A DNA stretch of 64,000 nt from Pelecanus crispus (Eukaryota > Chordata > Aves > Pelecaniformes > Pelecanidae), in the NCBI RefSeq assembly GCF_030463565.1, contig NC_134653.1, positions 37,215,150 through 37,279,149 of the forward strand, written 5' to 3'. A program made the position numbers and the translations under genes. Numbering within the stretch: position 1 is the first letter of the stretch; each line of letters begins with the position of its first letter. Shown piece by piece: positions 39,601 through 51,107 of this stretch. The notes beneath the pieces were generated by a model that saw nothing but the letters and a program-made list of their open reading frames with translations, was not told the origin of the DNA and ran no database searches.

Positions 39601-42600
39601 TGGCAGGGAGCAGAATGAGAGCGTGCCGTCTCCTCTGCACCCCGTGGCAGAGCGGTGCCTCTGGGGGCAGGGCTGGGGAGCGAGAAAGCATAGGGAGGAA
39701 AAAATCAGCTGGCTTTGTGTCTTCATGGCGATGGAGCCTTTTCGAAAAGGCTCCAATGCTGGTGTCTTGCAGTGTATTCCTGATGCTGGCGGAAGGAGCA
39801 GAAGTAGGCTGGAGGTTTTCCCGACGGGTGAATCGGCGTCCCGTTGCTTGCGCTGCCCAGGCAGCTGCCAAACTAGAAACACTCAAATGTCTTTTTCTGG
39901 GGGCTGCAGATACCTTTCAAGAAGGTCAGAATTTGGGTTGCAGCTGAATTATGAAGTAAAACCTTTGCAGAGACGTACAGAATTTTTTTTTTTTTTTTTT
40001 AAGACTTTCTAGTTCTTCTAATGCTACGGTGTCAAGCATTAAAGCTGAATGAACTTTAAATATCATCTGTGTTTACCAGCATTTAATCTTTCTGTCTTCT
40101 ATTTTGTTCAGGCTGAACAAAGAAACAGTGTTGTCTTCTCTTTAGACTACGGCCGTTGAAATGGCTTGTTTCTCTTTTTAAATAAAAAATGAGAATTTGG
40201 GTGCCTAGTTACTTAGTGCTACTCTTCTTAATGCTGAAAGTTCATCCTTTGCCCCCACTCTTCTTAATGTAGATTTTCTAAACAGCATCTAAAAATGTCT
40301 GTCTAAAAGACCTAATTAGTGTTGATATTTCAGTATCTGGGCTTTTTTTTTAATAGGACACCTGGGTGTCGTCAGTAAATGTGAAGAAAATTGAACCTGT
40401 ACCCAAAATGAATGCATGTCATTTTAATTAGGGGTGGGGGAAGAAACAACCCTAAAACTTCTGACCAAATTATTTGTCGGTGTGGCGTTTGTCCTGTGTT
40501 CAGTGTGCCCTGTGGGAGGGAAGGGGGAAAATGGTATTTAATTAGTGCTTAAGTAATGACTGACTTAGCTTTGTGGGTTTAGAAAAATCTGCCCGGGCAA
40601 ACACATGCTGGCTGGGCAGATATCTGTTTGGTCGATATTATTTTAAGTCTGATAAAGCATTGTTCACACCTTCTTGGAATGTAATACGGGAATAAACGGG
40701 AAACCCAATCTCCTTAGCACCGCGTGTCGCACAGACAGGCCGTGCTCTGATACAGGGATTTATTTCATGCATGGTGGCCTAGACACGAAGCAAATGTGTA
40801 GAAAAGGGAATTATGTAAAACTGAAAGTGACAATTATGCAAATATTCCAGTTGAGGAAGAAGTAAATTCTTCTCTTTTTCCGCGTGCTGGGCTGCAGAGC
40901 TGACGAGCAGCCTGGTTTGGTCTGTGCGTTTGCGTATCTCGTATCTCTCATCTCGGCTGCTTCTTGTTTCGTTTTCTTTTCTCTTCTCCCCCCCCCCCGT
41001 TTGACCTTATTTTCCCTTTTGTTCCATGGAGTCATTCAATCTTTGTACCGTGCGGTTTGTTTACCTTGCCAGAGGAAACCTTAGCACCCTTCCATTTCGG
41101 AGCCCGGGGCTGCGTCCCCAGCCCCTCGCAGGACAGCACCCTATCCTTCTCCGTACCGGGTACGGGGACACGGTGACTGATGGGGTCCAAATCCCTTTAT
41201 TCTTTTTTTTTTTTTTTTTTTTTAAAATGGAGGGGAAGCTGGTGAGAGAAGACACAAGCTGTGAAAATAGCTCTGTATTTAGACAGACACCCTTTCGCAA
41301 AGCTTAAACGACTCGATCTTCCGCTCTGCTGGGTAATTCCCACGCTTGCCGAAATAGGGAGAGGGAGCTGGGGCTGCGGCCGCTCTAATCTGCCATAAGT
41401 CTGTGTTCTGGAGGGGATGGTCCTTTCCTGCCCTGGCTGCTTGTCCCGATTACCTCCCTTGTGCCAGCGTTAGCGCTTACGCTGCCAGGAAAACCAATTC
41501 CCTGGGTCCCTGATCTGGCTTGCTGCACGGCCGCGCAAATGCCCTTCTGCACGGGGGAGGCAGGGCGCGGGGAGAGGGGGGTGCGGAGCAGGTGTGCGTT
41601 GATTAAAGAAACCCTGCAAATGTGGCCTGAGCCTCTGCAGCAGTTACAGCTACGCGTTCTTGCCGTGTTTTAGGTCATTCCAAGGCGGGGGTCCACTGGA
41701 ATGGACGGTGTGAAATAAGGATGGTGCTGGGACGGCTCTGGTCTCGGTTAAGCTTTGACATGGCCACGATGCGGTCATATATGGGGTGGCAGGGAGCGGC
41801 TGAGGGTAGGAGGGATCACTTGGAAAGATAAAACCTCACTTGCAATTTCATTGCTCCGAAAACCCCGTTTCTACCTTGTTTTCACTGATTAGTTTCAACG
41901 TGACAGGGAGAAAGAAGAGGCAAGCTTTTGTTTGCGCTTGGTCGGGTGCTTGGAGCGGATGAGGTGTCTAACCCCCTTGCTGGCAGAGGGTTAAAAGTCG
42001 TTCAGTCTGCAAATGGCATTTGTAGCTCAGTTCACACAAGAATTCCTTCTTTTTAGCCTTCTGTTCTTTTTTTTTTTTTTCCTCCTCCTACCTTTCTTTC
42101 TATACTGTATCCTGTGCATGTGTTGTATAAAGGAGAAGCCTGTGTTGGATATTAAATCCAAAGAGTGGGGGAAGAAGCAGCTCTTCTCATCAGTGTCATT
42201 TTCCCTGCTGTAATCCCACGGAGGGATTGAAGAAAGTGTCGGGAGGATAAGATCAGTGTTTGAGCCCAGCTAAACGCTGGCTTTGCTGCGGAAAATGGTT
42301 TTCATGGAGGCTGGTTGTGTGGGGAGGGTGAGAAAATTGCACGCAAATTGTGCAAATTTCTAAATAAAAAGCATTTAATTGCATTAAAAGAGGGGGAGGA
42401 ACCCTCTTGTGTGCACGTTGGAGACTTCAGTGAGCATAAGTAACCTCTGTGGCACAGTAGTCATTGACCTTGTCAAATCATGCCATTGGAGGTCATGTGT
42501 GGTGGAGTGGGTTGCCACAGGGGATTAGCACATCTGGGCAGAGGGTTTTTACATCTGAGCGTGCGTGCCAAATCCCATCTCCAGCAGCGCATATGGATTC

Positions 42601-43035
42601 AGCAGAAAAGGCGAGGGGAGAGAAGATGGGAAAGCATCTGCCAGAAATTCATGGAAGAAGCCTGCCTGGAGCCAGGGGCGTTCTGGACCCCCGTTGCAGG
42701 AGAAGGGGCAGCTGGTTGCACCCTGGACTCCCAGCTCCAACGAGAAGATGGACTTGAAATTTAACTAAAGAAACCCGCAAGCTTCCCTCGGTAGTCTCAT
42801 AATTAGGGAGTCTTGGACACAGGACTGTCTTTTTGCCTTGTTTCCTTATAGTTTCATGTGTGCAAATGTTCTTTTACGTCCTGCCTCCGGCTGTTGGTTT
42901 GGTGTGAGCAGGTACAGCTTTGCGTAGGTGGGAGGCTGATTTGCTGGTGTACTTTGTAAAGCCCGGCACTTGTATTTTGGGCTGAAAATATGAATAGAGG
43001 ATGATGTTTTGTTACAAATCTCAGACGATAAGAAA
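36661..43035 (+). other. Intronic sequence without recognised gene
   Basis: Holds a 20-base A run at 36937-36956, a T10A12 tract at 37963-37984 followed by an A/C-rich tail, a 24-bp palindrome at 39732, an octamer motif at 40836-40843, and poly-T runs near 39983, 41204 and 42069. CpGs remain frequent. Open frames are short and unremarkable. Confidence 0.5.
39732..39755. repeat. 24-bp perfect palindrome centred on TTCGAA
   Basis: TGGAGCCTTTTC is followed directly by its exact reverse complement, with no spacer. The centre is TTCGAA and each arm has the C/T-rich word AGCCTTTT. It is a mixed-composition sequence, so simple slippage does not explain it. A dimeric protein site, a cruciform, or chance are the options. 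Confidence 0.85.
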
Positions 43036-43039
43036 TGAG

Positions 43040-43165
43040 ATGACAGTGGTATATCGACTCCTATGTAGGACTTAACACTTACTGTCTAGATTAATGAAGG
43101 TACTAGGCCCATTTCACAGGTGGGAACACCTGAAGCACAGGGAAAACAAATAATTACTAGCAACT
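43040..43165 (-). repeat. MIR-like SINE relic, antisense (probable)
   Basis: The sequence 'ggcccatttcacaggtggga', then 'acacctgaagcacaggga', is the reverse complement of the MIR core ('ctctgtgcctcagtttcctc', then 'atctgtaaaatggg'). It is diverged and was assigned by eye; the ends are approximate. Confidence 0.5.
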
Positions 43166-46049
43166 GATCCATTTGCTCTGTGCCTAGAAGGGAGAATATT
43201 CAAGGCTTTAACTTTCCTGCTTTATTGAAGTGTTTAACAGAAAGCTTGCTGGCATGGCATCCTTGAAGTCTAAGCATTTGAGTGTGAGGTTTTATACAGA
43301 GCTGTTCTGCTTTCCCTCCTATATTCTTCTACAGTTCTGCCTTACTTGATTTAATTTCTTATCCCACGAAAAAGGCATTAAAAGAAAATTGTTAATACTT
43401 CCAGCAGGAAACTAGTTGGTATCTTATTAGGTAAAACTGGCGTTAAAGTTGAAGCTGGCTGGTCTTTGTGTTTGCCAATAAAGGAAATCATTTGTCACTG
43501 ATTTCCATTGCCTCCTGGACGAGGGGAGAAGTGACGAATGCTTTGCTCCTGCCTCGGTTGTGAGGACCTGGAGTGAAGCTGGTTGTAGTTACTAAAAGAC
43601 TAAATGGTGGCAGGTTTTTACACTTGTGCTGAATTTTTGCTAGGCAGGAAAAACGTGAGAGTTGTGCAAAGTTAGGATTTTTAGAAGGTACCGTTTGAAT
43701 AACATCAGGAAAATGATGCTGAAGGTCGGTTGTTGAAGGTTGTCCTGGTCCTCTGTTTAGGAGAGAGTACGTGTCCTGACGGACGGTCGGGCTCACGCGC
43801 GGCAGAGGTGCAACCCACGCTGGGGTTTCCAGCGCTGGTGGCTTCTAAGGCTTCTTCAGAGGACACGCAGCTCCCCGCAAAGACGCGTTTACGACTGCTG
43901 GGGATGGGTGTGTTTTTCGTAGTCACCGTTAAAAGTTGTCCCTTGACTCCCCGCCGGGGACCGCGGGGCACGGATGGAAGTCTGGACTTGTGTCGCAGCA
44001 GCTCTGGATGGAGCGCGGGTTCTCCCGCTTCGTTGCTGTACTTGCTGTGCCATATTGCGTCCGACATACTAGGTTGGACTTGGGGAATTAAGTGGCGCAA
44101 TTACGAAGCGGAGGAAAAAAACACTTATGTGGTGGCTGTGATAGATTAGTCATTTTGTAGCTCCAAATAGCCAATTATTCCTCTGACTGGCTTTTATCTG
44201 ACCAATTTGCATGTGCAGTCATGGTAACTGGTTTGCAGATTAGGCGCAGAATTTCACGTGGATCTGATGGCGCGTTTTGGTCTCGTACGCTTGGTGCTCC
44301 CTGGAAGCAAAACGCACAGATGAGAGTTTCTGTGTAACCGATTACCATTAGCTCCTTTGTGTTTTTTCACTCAAAGCCTTTTCACACTTGAAAGAAACAA
44401 GATGGCTCACTTTTATCGTACTTTTTTTTTTTTTTTTTTTTGTAATATCTGACAGGGCGATGTAAAGTGGTCCCAGCTCTGTAGAAGCTGCAGCACAGAT
44501 TGCATTTGTATTGGCGTTCTCGGCTGCGTAGCTTGAGAACACATTGTTCGAGGGCTGGGAACTCTCTGGAGCTGCAGCGTATGTCAGAAGGGATATGAAA
44601 GGGGGGAAAAAAAAAAAAAATCTGGAGGAAAGAAGGAAAAATAAACTGAAGCAGCATGGAGTGACCAAGGGTGAAATCCTGCCGCGCTGAAGCCCGTGTC
44701 AAAACTCTCAGTCTTCAGTGGCGCCAAGTTTCCGTGTCTGCTCCCTGATCTTGATCTTAACTCCGCTGGTGTGCTGAAAATTAACAAATGGTAATAGATT
44801 TAATATTGTACACCTAGAGAGCTAAGTGAAATCTTAATTTGAAGAATATTAATTATGCAGGTAGCTGAATTTTGCTAGTAGGTTAAATATAAGCTCTGTT
44901 TCTGTTGGGGATTTGTGTCAATTTAGCGTGCTGCGGACTTTGTAGAGTCTCTGATATGAACAGTATTTGAAGTGGAGAAATGGTCTAAAATATTTGCCAA
45001 CAGCCAGCTAGCTTTTTAAAAGCTTCATTTGCTTCAAATAAGCAAGCCTTTTTAAAAACAAACAAACAAAAACCAGTTTGCAAGTGCAAGAATAACAAGA
45101 TACTTTTTCAAAAGCCGTTTGGTTTTTTTTTTCATACGGGCTCCAGCAACTCAGCTGTAGTTACCTTGGTCTCCAGTGCTGCTAAAGACAAATTAAGCTA
45201 ATAAAACAGTATCTCGCAACATCGTGGCAAATAAATTAGCTAATCTGCATGCAAGTTTCTTGCTACGCCAAATTTGAACGGCTTAAGCGTTTCCTCTTTT
45301 GATGAGAGGTGGAGATTTTTGTAAATGTAGCCTTTCGAGGGTCTGTGGAGCCGTGCCTCGTCACGCGTTCGGCAGTCGTCTGCTGCGTTCACGGAATAAA
45401 GGTTGTTGGTGGAGAAGTATTTTAAGGAAATGACATATTTATTTACTCGTGACAACTTCATCTTAAACCGATAAGAAATCTGTGCGTTAGGAGGTGGGCT
45501 CCAGGGCGGCGATCGTATCGCGTGGTGTTACCCAACTTCAGTGGTAGCTGAAGGAGTTTCTTGGTTTGCATCATATACTCGCCATATACTAGCTGTAATA
45601 ACGTGTACGTGCGTGCACGTCCATGCACGAGCGTTTCTGTTTTCCCTTTCCCACGTACTGAAAATAGTTGGACCTGTCCTAGATTGTTTTGTACGCTCCT
45701 GTTTGGTCCTTTGCCCGTTCTTTTGGGACCGAGCTCTGATGGCACTGTCCGTGTGTTTGGAACGGAGGAGCGCCTGCGAAGTCTCCTGGTCTCGCATACA
45801 ACCTACTGTTCAAATAATTACAGGTGCACCGGCACCTAGTTTAAGTTCTCTGAGCTGTTTAAACTTGTGAGGCTTTTCACATCCTGCTAACTGAACGTCA
45901 GGGTGTAAGTTTTATTAAAACTGGGTGTGAAATGTAATTTTTTGCAAATATTTTCTCTGCAGTAGTTGCTCAAGAGCCCCTCCAGAGTACTTTCAGCACA
46001 GCTTGAGGCAGGGGGCTGGAAAAATCAGAGTTGAAAATTGGGGCATGTC
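43166..46049 (+). other. Intronic sequence without recognised gene
   Basis: Contains poly-T at 44421-44442, a poly-A at 44608-44620, an AAAC microsatellite near 45056-45075 and CpG-rich pockets near 43770-44000. The stretch 44140-44240 has two CCAAT boxes and an exact reverse octamer ATTTGCAT (44205-44212) and looks like regulatory non-coding DNA. No exon is recognised. Confidence 0.5.
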
Positions 46050-46230
46050 ACTCTTTCCCCCCCCGTCTAGATAAGTTATTTAATCTCTGTCCCTCTGTTT
46101 CTTCTGTAAAATAAGGATAACTTATCTCACGGTACTTCCACTGCTTAGTAGTTGTAAACCCCGCATGCAGGATCTTTTTGATAGGAAGCGCATTAAGATT
46201 AAAGTACATGGTGTTTTGTTCTGAAGAGTT
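46050..46230 (+). repeat. MIR-like SINE relic
   Basis: Reads 'aagttatttaatctctgtcc', then 'ctctgtttcttctgtaaaat', then 'aaggataacttatctcacgg', in the same order and spacing as the MIR 3' half. It is followed by an A/T-rich end with 'gcgcattaagattaaagtac', like the tail of MIR-related amniote SINEs. Assigned by eye. Confidence 0.6.
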
Positions 46231-48870
46231 TGAGGATGAAATTTATAGGCAACCGTAAGCTGTGTGTTTGTTTATGATAAAATTGGGAGATGAAGTATAA
46301 AGGAACAGACACTGGTACGGGCCGTGTAACTTGCAGCTTTACATTACAAACAGGCTCTTGTTTGTGGTGATAAAGGCAAGAAATCCAGTGTATTCTACTA
46401 GCTACAAATAGCTACATGGGCTAGAGCTTTTCACTTGGTAAAAATGAGCTTTTGCTCATTCTCAAATCAATCTCTCAGCTGTTCCTGTTAAAAGGGTCTT
46501 CTCTCCACCTGTTTAGTAGCTGTGAATTTTTGTTACTGTAAGAGTAAAAAGCGTCTCTTGCTGCTGAACATCCTTTGGCTGTCGCTGTTCTCTCCTCCCC
46601 CACCTTTTTCTATATTCTCACGATTTAGTTTGTGAAATTCCACGCCGCGCCCCCCCCCCCAATCCTGTGGCTTAATCAGCTGGAAAGTGCAGACAGCAGC
46701 GTAGCAAGGCAATAGGTTGCTCTCCGTGATGGGATTTTCTCCACTAACTGTTCCCTGCCTCCCCTTGGTTCTGTAAAATGCTCGTGAATTCGTCCTTTCT
46801 CCCAGGCGTGCGTAGCTCTGGCATCGCTCGCTGATGCGGCCGGGGTTGCTGAAGCACGTGAGAGCGCCTTGCAGAGCTGCCTGGAGCAGATTCCTTCCCA
46901 TGCAAGCTGCCCTTGGGATTTCGGCGTCTCATCTCCCGGAGGTCTGCCAAGTGCAGTAGAAACCCTGCTGTACACGCACAGGGGTTTACGTTCTTCTCCC
47001 CCACCCCCAGCTCTTCGGGATATTGTGTAAATACTGGGGGGGATGAGGTTTGTGAGGATGCTGAAGAATTTTGGAGGGGGAAATTGGCTTGGTGGCCTTG
47101 GGGTGTGCTTTCATAACCGATAGCTGGAGACGTCTCTTCTCTCTAATGGATCCACTGTCTTGCAGCTTTTTGGTGACAAGGTTCAAAATTGGTTTTTAGT
47201 CTTCCATGAGGGCAAAAGATATAAAACTGAAAGACCGTTTCTCCTCCAGACTGTACACTTGGATATTTCTGGATGTGTACCTGTGGGCTGTTCTTTGTTC
47301 CCAGACCCTTCCACAAACACAGCTCATCATCTTCTTGTGCCGTGTGTTCCCTTGTGGTTTTGAGCCAGAAAATCTCAAAGGCTTTTCATACCTGCTTAGG
47401 GGACTTGTTAATAATACTGGGCTGCTGGGGACAGATGTCCTGGAAGGCTTTTCAGTGGTGGATCAGTTTCAAAAAAACCCCAACAAACAAAACCCAAAAC
47501 AAACCGACCAACCCCAAACCACCCAACCCCAAACCCACCCAAATTGCATCAGGCATATAATTAAGATTGCGAGCAGTTTGCTTCCCCAGAATTCAAACCG
47601 GCGCACCATTTAACCCATGATATGGATTAAATGCGCATAGGAGAGATTGTGCTAATACAAGCCTTAGATCTTGGGAAACCGGAGCAAATTATAGATTAGG
47701 CAGCCATGGGAAAGGCTACTTCAAAAAGAGCAGAGGGCCGTATTATCAGGGTCATAGCTGGAATAACCAGGGGAGTTATGCATGGGGGTACTGTAATAAT
47801 TGCTGCCAGGACTGCTCCGAGTCCCTCTAAATTCCTTGTATTTTAAAAAAAAAAAAAAAAAAAAAAATCTACACACATAGCGTGGTGTTAACATGTTTGC
47901 ATCAAACCAGTGTGAGTCTGGGCTGGGGCACCGTCTCCAGGCCCTGCTAGAGCACTAGATCGCTGCCTAAAGAGGGAATCTTGCAACGGCAGAGGAGCAG
48001 CAGGGAAAAAAACATTCCTTTGGGACTTCATTCCTATTATTTTGCTGATACCTTTTTAATAAATCCTAGCAAAGAGTGGCTGAGCGCCCAGCCATAGCGA
48101 AGCAGGCGGTGGTGGCGGGTATGCAGGTCGGTGCGTGCGTGCTGCGTGTTGACGCTGGTCATTTTGTTCATCCGCTGCGTGTTGTCCGATTCTCCGTCGC
48201 TCTCTGCTTTCCATGTACACCATAAATAGGGAAATTGCAGGGAGAGTTGCACAAAGCTGCCTTTCTTCTTCATTTCTGCTTAAATCTCACGTGACAGTTG
48301 GACAGAAGCTGTTTTCACTGCTTGAAGTGAGGGGGAGGTGAAATGGGTGGTGGATTTTTAAAGAAAACTATATATACTTATTTTCCTGCGTGCAGGCGGC
48401 TTGTGTTTGTGGTGGTGTGGGCAAGGAAGCACCTCATTATGCAATCTATATCGGATCTATAGTGGAGAGAACCCGATTTCCTCCTCGGTACAGATTTATT
48501 GCCCTTGTCAAACGAGTTTGGATGCCCCTGTGAGTTATAAGCCTCTTCTGACGAAGGGGGTTGATTCTGCCTTTCCTTCCCGACCAGCGGCTGCCGGGGG
48601 AGCTGGCTGCAACGGGAACGCGGGGTGTATTTTGCCTTTTTATTTCTTACTTCCCCGCCCACCCCCGTGGGACGCGGGGCAGGGGGGGTTCTAAATCACA
48701 TTAATTGCTTGTGACACCACTCCGGGCTCTCTCCAGAGCCGACCAGCCAGGGCCAGTCATCGCCCCTCCGGCGTGGCCAGACCGATCTGGGCTTGCGTTG
48801 CAGCCCGAGCCGTTTGCTCTCATGAGAATTAGAAAAAAAAAAAAAAAAAACAAACATGGTTTAACTGGCT
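46231..48870 (+). other. Intronic sequence without recognised gene
   Basis: Includes an A/C-rich low-complexity tract at 47466-47545, a 23-base A run at 47845-47867 and an A run at 48832-48850. Segment 47600-47820 is CpG-poor, AT-rich and repeat-free between CpG-richer neighbours, which makes it a candidate conserved non-coding element. No exon is recognised. Confidence 0.5.
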
Positions 48871-48879
48871 GGGATTTCC

Positions 48880-49215
48880 TGGCTTGAATGCAGGAGCTGT
48901 AGTCCTGCCTCCCCTGCACCGGGACCCCTCCTCGGCCGGGCGCAGGCTGGGGGCAGCGGGGCAGAGCCTGGCCATCGCGGCGGGTGGGTAACGCCTTCGA
49001 GCCGTGCCCCGGCCCGTGGTTTGCAGCTGCACGGTGCAGATTAGCAAACTGCAGGAAATGGCAGGGCTGCGCTTCCTCCATCTGCTGCTGCTGCTGCTGC
49101 TGCTGCCTCCCCCCCCCATCACCCTCCCCTCGGCGGGAGGCGCGTGCCGTGCCGCCGGGGCGGGCGTGCTGGGGTACGTGCGGACCCGCCGCCGAAATCC
49201 AAGGGCGGTGAGCTG
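48880..49215 (+). other. CpG-rich pocket with a small signal-peptide-like frame
   Basis: A GC-rich pocket contains an ATG at 49058 in a good context (G at -3, G at +4). It opens a 52-codon frame beginning MAGLRFLHLL, with an 8-fold CTG repeat (49082-49105) encoding Leu. The start therefore looks like a secretory signal: basic residue, Leu stretch, then Pro. A consensus-like donor GCG|GTGAGC sits at 49207/49208 in phase 0. This could be a cryptic or nested first exon, but a CTG microsatellite easily mimics a signal peptide. No family is recognised. Confidence 0.15.
49082..49105 (+). repeat. (CTG)8 microsatellite
   Basis: Eight uninterrupted CTG triplets in intron 1, transcribed as CUG. This is a short allele; CTG arrays are prone to length change. 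Confidence 0.95.
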
Positions 49216-49659
49216 AACTACAGTAAATATTGAAAGAACAGAGAGCCAGCCATGCATGTCCCCCCCACCCATCACCTCCTTCGCCCCGAGGTTGGTGGCT
49301 TGCAGGAGGACGGCTGGCTCACGTCTGGTTCCCATCGGGCATCGCTCCCGCTGCCAGGGAGCGGGATGGAGATGGAGCCTGAATAAAGCATTCAGGCTGC
49401 AGGCTAAAAGCAGGAGTGGAGCTCATCCCCCTGTGCTCGAGCTCCGAGGAAGCTCCTGGCCAGCCCTCCCGGCGGGGTCGTGCGAGGTCCGGCGAGGAAA
49501 GGGCCGGTCACCCGCTGGCCCTCCAGCTGCGGTCCCTTGGCCGCTGTAGACAGCAGATCCGTTCTCGATACGTTGCTTAGTGCTGGGTTTGAGTGGACCA
49601 ACCCTCTCGCTATGCACCCCGATTTCTTGGTGGTGTGGCTACAAAGAATTTTGAGCACA

Positions 49660-50290
49660 AGTATCAGGAATGTTTTTGTGTCAGGAACAGTGTGGCCAGC
49701 AGGAGCAGGGTGATTGTGCCCCTGTACTCGGCGCTGGTGAGGCCGCACCTGGAATGCTGTGTCCAGTTTTGGGCCCCTCAGCACAAGGAGGACATTGGGG
49801 TGCTGGAGCGTGTCCAGAGAAGGGCAGCGGAGCTGGGGAAGGGTCTGGAGCACAGGGCTGGTGGGGAGCGGCTGAGGGAGCTGGGGGTGTTCAGCCGGGA
49901 GAAGAGGAGGCTGAGGGGAGACCTGATCGCTCTGCAGCTCCTGGCAGGAGGGGGCAGGGAGGGGGGTGTTGGGCTCTTCTCCCAAGTAGTTAGCGATAGG
50001 AGAGAGGAAATGGGCTCAAGCTGTGCCAGGGGAGGTTTAGGTTGGAAATTAGGAAAAATTTCTTCACGGAAAGGGTGGTCAAGCATTGGACCAGGCTGCC
50101 CAGAGAGGTGGTGGAGTCCCCATCCCTGGAAGCGTTCAAAAATGGGCAGAGGTGGCACTTGGGGACATGGTTCAGTCTGGTCTACCCTTGGTTGGTTTAG
50201 TGTGGACTTGGTGGTGTAGGTTAATGGTTGGACTGGATGATCTTAAAGGGCTTTCCCAACCTAAATGATTCGATGATTCTGTGATTCAAG
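49660..50290 (+). mobile_element. CR1 LINE 3' fragment
   Basis: A 5'-truncated chicken-repeat-1 type LINE. The recognisable path is 'gtgtggccagcaggagcagg', 'gaggccgcacctggaatgct', 'gagaagaggaggctgagggg', 'ttcttcacggaaagggtgg', 'ggctgcccagagaggtggtg' and 'ggttggactggatgatctta', ending in degenerate ATTCKRTG repeats with no poly-A. The first half encodes remnants of the reverse-transcriptase C-terminus in broken frames. The 5' edge is uncertain by about 30 bases. It has the same orientation as FBRSL1. Confidence 0.93.
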
Positions 50291-50775
50291 AGGTTGGTGG
50301 TGCGCAGGTCTGGGCCTCCTGTTGCTGTTGCAGGGGCTGTAAAGGAATTAAACCTCAGTTTTGAGGTTTTGTTTTAAAATCGCACGCTCCACAGAGCAGC
50401 AGTTAGGAGCAGGATACTGTACCGTATGGGGGGAGGAGAGTTGGCACGGGTGTCGCACATCAGGTTGCCTTCAGTGGGGTAGTGCTAGAGCTGCGTGGTC
50501 TCTAACTAAATAATTTAAACAAAAAAATAAATTACTTGTTGATTTAGATCTCCATGTCCCTAGGCTTTGGGCAAGTTCAGGTCTAAAACTGAGGTTTTAA
50601 GTCTGTTGTAGAAGCTTTATGTTCCCTTTTTGTTTCTGGCATTTCTTGCTCGTTGCCACCCCTGCCTGGGCTCTTCCCCCGGCTGCTGAACTCGTTCCAC
50701 CGCTTCGCTCCCCGCGAAGGGTGTGGAGGTGCACGGGCCGGGCTGCAGCTCGCTTAACGGGCTTGGGCTGGGCCG
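50291..50775 (+). other. Intronic spacer between CR1 and the 68-bp array
   Basis: Unique sequence, AT-rich in its first 300 bases and increasingly GC-rich from 50690. No gene is recognised. Confidence 0.5.
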
Positions 50776-51107
50776 GGCGTCGCGCGAAGGCCGCGAGCGG
50801 GCAGCGCCGCACCAGGCCGGCGTTTGCGTCGGCGGCTGGGCCCATCGTTGCGTGAAGGCCGCGAGCGGGCAGCGCCGCACCAGGCCGGCGTTTGCGTCGG
50901 CGGCTGGGCCCATCGTTGCGTGAAGGCCGTGAGCGGGCAGCGCCGCGCCAGGCCGGCGTTTGCGTCGGCGGCTGGGCCCATCGTTGCGTGAAGGCCGCGA
51001 GCGGGCAATGCCGCACCAGGCCGGCGTTTGCGTCGGCGGCTGGGCCCGGCGTCGCGCGAAGGCCGCGAGCGGGCAGCGCCGCACCAGGCCGGCGTTTGCG
51101 TCCGCTG
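50776..51107 (+). repeat. Five-copy 68-bp GC-rich minisatellite
   Basis: Five head-to-tail units with an exact 68-base period; the anchor GAAGG recurs at 50786, 50854, 50922, 50990 and 51058. Units differ at only a few bases and each carries about ten CpGs. The period is not a multiple of three, so the repeated peptides appear in rotating frames, which argues against coding use. Units 1 and 5 begin with GGCGTCGCGCG, while units 2-4 begin with CATCGTTGCGTG. Confidence 0.96.

Noticed and set aside
39386..40012. 208-codon + frame
   Set aside because: Composition is that of random intronic sequence ending in poly-Phe from a T run; no family resemblance.
49593..50219. 208-codon frame resembling a protein
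   Set aside because: It lies inside the CR1 element and reflects decayed reverse-transcriptase sequence plus CR1 3' untranslated sequence.
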